Below are positions 6,201 through 10,600 of a stretch of 10,600 nucleotides of DNA, piece by piece; position 1 is the first letter of the stretch; each line of letters opens with the position of its first letter. Made by a program: the position numbers and the translations under genes. The DNA comes from JAGNZR01 sp051652785 (GTDB lineage: Bacteria; Fusobacteriota; Fusobacteriia; Fusobacteriales; Fusobacteriaceae). The stretch lies in assembly GCA_051652785.1 (NCBI GenBank), contig JBOFUX010000077.1, positions 1 to 10,600 on the forward strand, read 5' to 3'. The notes below the pieces were generated by a model that did no database searches, had not been told where the DNA came from, and saw only the letters and a program-made list of their open reading frames with translations.

Positions 6201-6719
6201 ATGAAAGAAAATATTGCTCTAATTGGACTTATGGGTAGTGGAAAAACAACAATTGGAAGACAACTTGCTAAATTATTAGAAATGAGATTTATTGATACTG
6301 ATAAAATGATATCTTTATATGAAAAAAAAACTATCACTGAAATATTTCAAAAATATGGTGAGAGATATTTTCGGGATTTAGAAAGAAAAATTATAGCGGA
6401 AGAATCTAGAGAAAATAATATAATTATATCAACAGGTGGTGGGGCTATTGTTGATAATGAGAATATTAAAAACTTAAAAAAAACTTCTTTTGTAGTATAT
6501 TTAGATAGTAGTTTAGAGTGTATTCACGAAAGAGTTAAAAATGGAAAAAATAGACCTTTGTTAAATGATGTTGTAGATTTATTTGCCACAATTAAAGACT
6601 TACATGAAAAAAGAGATTGGCTTTATAGAATATCCAGTGATTATATCTTAAAAATAGATCTTAATTCTAATGTTTATGATACGGTTAATTTAATTAAAGA
6701 AGCCTATATTAAAAGTTAA
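6201..6719 (+). CDS. aroK: Shikimate kinase
   Basis: This 172-residue P-loop kinase phosphorylates shikimate to shikimate-3-phosphate with ATP in chorismate synthesis, in the cytoplasm. The Walker A motif GLMGSGKT is at residues 9-16. The shikimate-contacting residues are present: Asp32 and Asp34 in FIDTDKM, Arg58 in RYFRDLE, the STGGGAI loop (77-83), and Arg138 in EKRDWLY. The lid arginine is Arg118 in GKNRPLL. Length and order match monofunctional AroK/AroL. The alternative GTG start 12 bases upstream is inside the ribosome site. The gene stands alone: no other aro gene is adjacent, its neighbour asparaginase is divergent, and a shared terminator follows. The symbol aroK is used in preference to aroL by convention. 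Confidence 0.95.
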   Translation: MKENIALIGLMGSGKTTIGRQLAKLLEMRFIDTDKMISLYEKKTITEIFQKYGERYFRDLERKIIAEESRENNIIISTGGGAIVDNENIKNLKKTSFVVYLDSSLECIHERVKNGKNRPLLNDVVDLFATIKDLHEKRDWLYRISSDYILKIDLNSNVYDTVNLIKEAYIKS

Positions 6720-6877
6720 TATATTTCATAAAAGCCCCTGACGGATACTGGTTAAAATTCTTCTAGCTAAAAAATGAATAATTTTAAATTTAATTTTAAT
6801 AAAAAAAATTTTAATCCCATATAGATTTTATTCTTCAATACCAAATTTGAAACTTTTTCATTAAATTTAAGATTAAA
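6720..6877. other. Intergenic region after aroK with a GC-richer patch
   Basis: No gene is visible. Immediately after aroK, 6733-6750 (AGCCCCTGACGGATACTG) stands out as GC-richer than the AT-rich surroundings. The AAGCCCCTGAC word resembles the right-end sequence of some IS200/IS605-family elements, but no matching hairpin or transposase remains. The rest is homopolymer-rich spacer. Confidence 0.3.
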
Positions 6878-6930
6878 AAAATCCATCTTTGAATTAAGGA
6901 TATTTTCCTTTAATTCAAAGATGGATTTTC
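6875..6930. terminator. Strong bidirectional terminator between aroK and fruK
   Basis: The arms at 6878-6899 and 6907-6929 pair over 22 bp with a single bulged A, around a 7-base loop. On the minus strand the hairpin is followed by seven T (complement of 6875-6881), a textbook terminator for the fru operon 18 bases past the fruK stop. On the plus strand TTTTCTATTT follows, giving weaker termination for aroK, whose stop is about 160 bases upstream. Confidence 0.93.
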
Positions 6931-6946
6931 TATTTAAAGATAATTA

Positions 6947-7879
6947 TTATTTTAACTTTTCGACATTTACAATTTTTAGTAGCTGTTCCATAGTTTCAAA
7001 ACTTCCTAGTCCCTCTGAAAAAGCAGTTGCACTTCCTGAAGCTATTCCATATTTATATGCATTTTCTAAAGTATTTTGTTTTTGTAATCCGTAGACTACT
7101 CCTGCTACCATAGAATCTCCTGCACCTACTGTACTAATCATTTTTCCCTTAGGGACATTTCCTTGAAAAATAGATTCTTTTGTTATTAAGATAGAACCTT
7201 TACTTCCCAAAGATATTAATACATTTTCTGCACCTAATTCTTGCATTTTTTTTCCTGCACTTATAAGTTCTTTCTCATTTGTAATCTTTCTATTAAAGTA
7301 CTCTTCTAACTCTGTCTGATTAGGTTTAACTAAATAAACACCTTTTTTTAAAGCTAAATCAAAAGCTTTTCCTCTAGAATCTAATACTATTTTTACTCCT
7401 TTTGGAAGAGTAGAAATTATTTCACTATATATATTTTCATCTAAACTGTTAGGAACACTACCTGATAGAATTAAAATATCATCTTTTTTTATCCCTATTA
7501 ACTCTTTTAAAAACTCTTCTTTTTTCTCCGTAGAAATAGTTGGAGATTTTCCTGCTATTTCAGTTTCTAACCCATGATTATTTATTTTTATATTTATTCT
7601 AGTATTTTCTTCTAATTCTATAAATTTATATTCTATATTTGCTCCCTTTAAAGAGTTTTTCATATAGTGACCTGTAAAGCCTCCAACAAAACCTAAGGCT
7701 ACTGAGTTCGTTTTAAAGTTCGCTAAAACTTTTGAAACATTTATCCCTTTTCCACCTGGTAAGGTATAGGCCATATTTGGAAAGTTTAATTCCCCTTCTT
7801 TAAAATTTTCAAATCCTAAATAATAATCAACTGCTGGATTTAAAGTAACTGTATAAATTTTATTATCATTTTTTTTCAT
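6947..7879 (-). CDS. fruK: 1-phosphofructokinase
   Basis: This 310-residue PfkB/ribokinase-family kinase phosphorylates the fructose-1-phosphate delivered by FruA to fructose-1,6-bisphosphate. The N-terminal IYTVTLNPAVDYYLG (residues 8-22) is typical of FruK/LacC. The first PfkB signature is PGGKGINVSKVLANF (41-55). VKPNQTELEEYF (184-195) is also conserved. The second signature STVGAGDSMVAGVVYG (249-264) contains the anion hole and the catalytic base Asp255. LacC (tagatose-6-phosphate kinase) is the main alternative, but location directly after a fructose PTS decides for FruK. Six or seven residues precede the usual family start. The ribosome site is weak (AGGTTGTGAG, complement of 7883-7892), and a 92-bp gap containing a small hairpin separates it from fruA. 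Confidence 0.95.
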   Translation of the reverse strand: MKKNDNKIYTVTLNPAVDYYLGFENFKEGELNFPNMAYTLPGGKGINVSKVLANFKTNSVALGFVGGFTGHYMKNSLKGANIEYKFIELEENTRINIKINNHGLETEIAGKSPTISTEKKEEFLKELIGIKKDDILILSGSVPNSLDENIYSEIISTLPKGVKIVLDSRGKAFDLALKKGVYLVKPNQTELEEYFNRKITNEKELISAGKKMQELGAENVLISLGSKGSILITKESIFQGNVPKGKMISTVGAGDSMVAGVVYGLQKQNTLENAYKYGIASGSATAFSEGLGSFETMEQLLKIVNVEKLK

Positions 7880-7899
7880 AATCTCACAACCTATTTTTA

Positions 7900-7926
7900 T
7901 AGATAAAACATTTCTAACTTTATCTA
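7900..7926 (-). other. Small hairpin in the fruA-fruK intergenic region
   Basis: TAGATAAA and TTTATCTA form a perfect 8-bp stem around an 11-base loop, about 20 bases upstream of the fruK start. No T-run follows in the direction of transcription, so it is not a terminator. It could mark an mRNA processing or stability site that sets fruK level relative to fruA. The surrounding 7880-7971 holds no gene and no clear promoter. Confidence 0.4.
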
Positions 7927-7971
7927 ATGTATTTTTTTATTTTAAATATATTTTACTATTCATATATTTTT

Positions 7972-9822
7972 TTATTTTTTTACTGATGGTTTTAAAATTC
8001 CTATTAATATCGCAGTAATTATTGATCCAGCTACCACTGAAAATAGATACATTATAGGATTTGTTATAATTGGAAGAACGAAAAGCCCTCCATGCGGTGC
8101 AGGTAATAAACAACCAAAGAAAAGTGCCATTCCTCCTGCAAAAGCTGAACCAACTATACAAGCTGGGATAACTCTCATAGGATCAGAAGCTGCAAATGGA
8201 ATCGCTCCTTCTGTTATAAAAGAAGCACCCATTATATAACATACTATACCTGCCTCTCTCTCTTCAGATGTAAACTTATTTTTAAATATCGTTGTTGCTA
8301 GTGCTATTCCTAGAGGTGGAACCATACCACCCGCCATAACTGCCGCATGAGGTGCATAATTTCCAGATGCAATTGTTGCTATCCCAAAAGTGAAGGCTGC
8401 TTTATTTATTGGTCCCCCCATATCTATTGCCATCATTCCACCTAATACAACTCCTAAAAGAACTAAATTTCCAGTTCCTAAATTCTTTAAAAATTCTGTC
8501 ATTCCATTATTCAAAAAAGCTACTGGTTCAACTATTATTCCGTACATTATAAGACCTGTGAAAAAAATTCCTAATAAAGGATATAATAAAACAGGTTTTA
8601 ATCCTTCTAAAGAAGATGGTAACTTTGCAAAAACTTTTTTTAAGATAAGAACAATGTAACCACCTAAAAATCCTCCAATTAATCCGCCTAGAAATCCTCC
8701 ACCATTATTTGCAGCAATAAGCCCTGCAACCATTGCTGGAGCAAATCCTGGTCTATCTGCTATACTCATTCCTATAAATCCTGCTAATACAGGTATCAAT
8801 AAGAAGAAAGCATTTCCTCCACCTATATCCATCAGTATTTTTGCTAAGGGATGAAAACTCTCATGAGTTGGATCAGCTGATTTTATACCAAAAATAAAGG
8901 AAAGAGCTATTAGTATTCCTCCACCTACAACAAAAGGTAGCATATTTGATACTCCGTTCATAAGGTGCTTGTAGAAACCTTTTCTCTCAGTAGAAGTAGA
9001 GCTATTATTTTTTGTTGATGTTCCTTGATATATATTAGCTTCTTGTTTCATAGCTCTAAGTATTAATTCTTCTGGACGCTTAATACCATCTTTAACAGGA
9101 ACTATATCTACATTTTTATTCTTAAATCTATTCATTTCTACAGCAGTGTCAGCAGCAACAATAATACCTTTTGCTAATCTTATTTCTTCATCAGATAATC
9201 TATTTTTTACCCCAGTAGATCCATTTGTTTCTACTTTTATTTTTATTCCTAAACTTTTAGCTTTTTTTTCTAAAGCACTGGCTGCCATATAAGTATGAGC
9301 TATTCCAGTAGGACAACCTGTAACTGCTAAAATATCATATTTTTCTTCTTGGTTACTCAGTTCTTTTTCTTTACTTTTATAATTTAATAAAATATTTAAT
9401 ACTTCTTTTTTTGTCTCTGAATTTAGTATTTTTTCTATAACATCTTCTTCTAATAAAATTGTTGTAAGTTTTGACAGTGTCTCTATATGAGAGTCAGTTG
9501 CCCCTTCAGGAGCTGCTATCATAAATATCATTTTTGTTGGTTCACCATCTAAAGATTCATAATCAATTCCATTTTTAATTCTTCCAAAAGCTACACTAGG
9601 AGTTATTACTGTTTTACTTTTAGCATGGGGAACTGCTATTCCTTCTTCCAAACCTGTTGATGACTTCATTTCTCTTTTTAGTATTTCTTTTTTAAATTCT
9701 TCTTTATTTGTTATTTTTTTTTCATTGAATAGTATAGTTACTAACTCTTCAATTGCTTCTTCTTTATTTTTTGCTTTTAAATTAAGATTAATAAGATTTT
9801 CTGTAATCATCTCTTTCAACAT
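7972..9822 (-). CDS. fruA: Fructose-specific PTS enzyme II, EIIA-EIIB-EIIC fusion
   Basis: This 616-residue three-domain permease imports fructose and phosphorylates it to fructose-1-phosphate. EIIA spans about 1-150, with phospho-His66 in GIAVPHAKS. EIIB spans about 163-258, with phospho-Cys170 in AVTGCPTGIAHTYMAA. A Ser/Thr/Asn-rich linker (265-280) leads to EIIC (about 286-612), a multi-helix membrane domain with the family motifs DMGGPINKAAF (467-477) and ITEGAIPFAASDP (536-548). The domain order A-B-C is the one common in Gram-positives and related groups, unlike the E. coli EIIBC plus EIIA-FPr split. HPr must come from elsewhere. The ATG has GGGAGAG about 11-12 bases upstream and lies 26 bp after fruR, so they share a transcript. 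Mannitol or 2-O-mannosylglycerate specificity is possible on domain grounds alone; the fruK partner supports fructose. Confidence 0.95.
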   Translation of the reverse strand: MLKEMITENLINLNLKAKNKEEAIEELVTILFNEKKITNKEEFKKEILKREMKSSTGLEEGIAVPHAKSKTVITPSVAFGRIKNGIDYESLDGEPTKMIFMIAAPEGATDSHIETLSKLTTILLEEDVIEKILNSETKKEVLNILLNYKSKEKELSNQEEKYDILAVTGCPTGIAHTYMAASALEKKAKSLGIKIKVETNGSTGVKNRLSDEEIRLAKGIIVAADTAVEMNRFKNKNVDIVPVKDGIKRPEELILRAMKQEANIYQGTSTKNNSSTSTERKGFYKHLMNGVSNMLPFVVGGGILIALSFIFGIKSADPTHESFHPLAKILMDIGGGNAFFLLIPVLAGFIGMSIADRPGFAPAMVAGLIAANNGGGFLGGLIGGFLGGYIVLILKKVFAKLPSSLEGLKPVLLYPLLGIFFTGLIMYGIIVEPVAFLNNGMTEFLKNLGTGNLVLLGVVLGGMMAIDMGGPINKAAFTFGIATIASGNYAPHAAVMAGGMVPPLGIALATTIFKNKFTSEEREAGIVCYIMGASFITEGAIPFAASDPMRVIPACIVGSAFAGGMALFFGCLLPAPHGGLFVLPIITNPIMYLFSVVAGSIITAILIGILKPSVKK

Positions 9823-9848
9823 TTTTTTGTATTCTCTCCCTTTGATTT

Positions 9849-10535
9849 TTATTTTTTATCTGATATTAGTTTTCCAGATTCTAATGAAGCAAAAATTATA
9901 AAACTTTCTTCTGTAAACTTAGAACTGTCACATAAAAAAAATATTTCTCTGCTATTTTCTATTGCACATTGTTTTACTATTGCCTCTTCACTATCGGGTG
10001 TTCCATACCCTTTTTTACTCACAGTATTGGCTCCAATGAAAGCTTTATCAATACTATATTTTTTAAGTGATTCCACAGCTGAAAAACCTACTATTGCACT
10101 GGTTTTTTCTTTTATTTTTCCCCCTATAAGATATGTTTCAATTCCATATTTTATAAGTTTAGGAATATGACTAATTCCATTAGTTAAAACCTTTACTTTT
10201 TTTTCTTTAAGATATTTTATCATTTTTCCAACTGTTGTTCCTGCATCTAAATAAATAACGTCTCCTTCTCTAATATATTCTATTGCTTTTTTTCCTATTA
10301 ATTCTTTTCCCTCTATGTTTATTTTTTCCTTAGATACTATGTCTCCCTCATACTTCTCAATTAAAACAGCACCTCCATGAATCCTCTTAATTTTTCCTTT
10401 AATTTCTAAATTATTTAAATCACGTCTAACTGTCGCTTCAGAAATATTAAGAGTCTCTACAATCTCTTTTAATTTAATACTCTGTTTTTCCTTTAATTTT
10501 CCCATAATATGTTTTTCTCTTTCAATATTTAACAT
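9849..10535 (-). CDS. fruR: DeoR-family transcriptional regulator of the fructose operon
   Basis: This 228-residue regulator has an N-terminal DeoR winged helix-turn-helix (KLKEIVETLNISEATVRRDL, 21-40, then KGKIKRIHGGAV, 46-57) and a C-terminal DeoRC sensor domain (about 75-225). The latter has the ligand-pocket motifs YLDAGTT (95-101), LTNG (117-120), IGANTVSKKGYGTPDSEEA (167-185) and CDSSKF (202-207). In fru operons such proteins repress transcription until a phosphorylated sugar, fructose-1-phosphate, binds. It is first in a fruR-fruA-fruK transcript, so it probably controls its own synthesis. A GTG at 10544 would add three codons but lies in the AAGGTGG ribosome site; ATG 10535 is used. 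The name FruR rests on context: members of this family also serve galactitol, lactose and deoxyribonucleoside operons. Confidence 0.9.
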   Translation of the reverse strand: MLNIEREKHIMGKLKEKQSIKLKEIVETLNISEATVRRDLNNLEIKGKIKRIHGGAVLIEKYEGDIVSKEKINIEGKELIGKKAIEYIREGDVIYLDAGTTVGKMIKYLKEKKVKVLTNGISHIPKLIKYGIETYLIGGKIKEKTSAIVGFSAVESLKKYSIDKAFIGANTVSKKGYGTPDSEEAIVKQCAIENSREIFFLCDSSKFTEESFIIFASLESGKLISDKK

Positions 10536-10540
10536 TTTTA

Positions 10541-10547
10541 CCACCTT
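10541..10547 (-). promoter_or_regulatory. Ribosome binding site deciding the fruR start
   Basis: AAGGTGG on the minus strand lies 5 bases before ATG 10535. It contains the GTG (10544-10542) of the longer frame, which is therefore not the start. Confidence 0.75.
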
Positions 10548-10552
10548 TTTTT

Positions 10553-10581
10553 ATTTTAGCATAACTATTTTTTTATTTCAA
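10553..10581 (-). promoter_or_regulatory. Promoter of the fruR-fruA-fruK operon
   Basis: On the minus strand TTGAAA (10581-10576) and TAAAAT (10558-10553) are 17 bases apart, with TGC just before the -10 (extended -10). Initiation would fall near 10546, only about 11 bases before the fruR ATG, so the leader would barely include the ribosome site. Immediately upstream of the -35, TCTTTTTCT occurs at 10582-10590 and 10592-10600 (10-base period), reaching the window edge. Confidence 0.7.
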
Positions 10582-10600
10582 TCTTTTTCTTTCTTTTTCT

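Noticed and set aside
7937..8161. 74-codon minus-strand frame overlapping the 3' end of fruA
   Set aside because: It is a frame-shifted reading of the conserved EIIC domain with Cys/Trp/Ser-rich composition; fruA continues intact through it, so there is no frameshift.
8390..8659. 89-codon plus-strand frame inside fruA
   Set aside because: It is antisense to conserved EIIC sequence and has no independent start signal or recognisable product.
1..10600. CRISPR array, tRNA or rRNA gene, toxin-antitoxin pair, prophage or intact insertion sequence
   Set aside because: I saw no regularly spaced repeats, no tRNA-like cloverleaf with CCA-end context, no transposase or integrase motifs and no small overlapping gene pair.

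Overview
The window is a strongly AT-rich stretch of bacterial chromosome. Ten genes are complete and one runs in from the left edge. The closest matches in style are Fusobacteriota (Fusobacterium/Cetobacterium-like), with a low-GC Firmicute as the alternative. The reasons are A/T-dominated codon use, strong GGAGG-type ribosome sites, consensus sigma-70 promoters, a DeoR-controlled fructose PTS, and RNase M5 and UPF0291 genes. This placement is inference; no RNA gene is present to settle it.

Layout. Positions 1-921 (+) hold the end of a glucose-family PTS permease (EIIB domain) and nanE, an amino-sugar uptake and conversion unit. A bidirectional hairpin terminator (about 1088-1128) separates it from a convergent minus-strand block. 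That block, in transcription order, is an L-asparaginase with an unusual C-terminal extension (6049-4631), a small UPF0291 protein (4517-4317), asparaginyl-tRNA synthetase asnS (4259-2868), a membrane-anchored esterase (2849-1827) and RNase M5 rnmV (1763-1206). A perfect TTGACA-17-TATAAT promoter lies in front of the UPF0291 gene, so the last four genes probably form one operon and the asparaginase has its own promoter. Shikimate kinase aroK (6201-6719, +) is divergent from the asparaginase. A second bidirectional terminator (6878-6929) lies between aroK and a convergent minus-strand fructose operon, fruR (DeoR repressor), fruA (EIIABC) and fruK (1-phosphofructokinase), transcribed from a promoter at 10553-10581.

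How the genes work together. FruA imports fructose as fructose-1-phosphate, FruK makes fructose-1,6-bisphosphate, and FruR is the expected local regulator. The left-edge PTS plus NanE suggests that an N-acetylated amino sugar is imported already phosphorylated and epimerised to GlcNAc-6-phosphate. The middle block mixes translation and RNA maturation (asnS, rnmV) with asparagine breakdown and two poorly understood proteins.

Most of the window is ordinary housekeeping and sugar metabolism. I found no CRISPR array, intact mobile element, toxin-antitoxin pair or defence system, and nothing I can defend as a new biological system. The most unusual items are the extended asparaginase and its repeat-rich promoter, the anchored esterase sitting between asnS and rnmV, and the PTS-nanE pairing. 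Four starts were moved downstream from the longest open frame because the longer frame begins inside or right at its own ribosome site.
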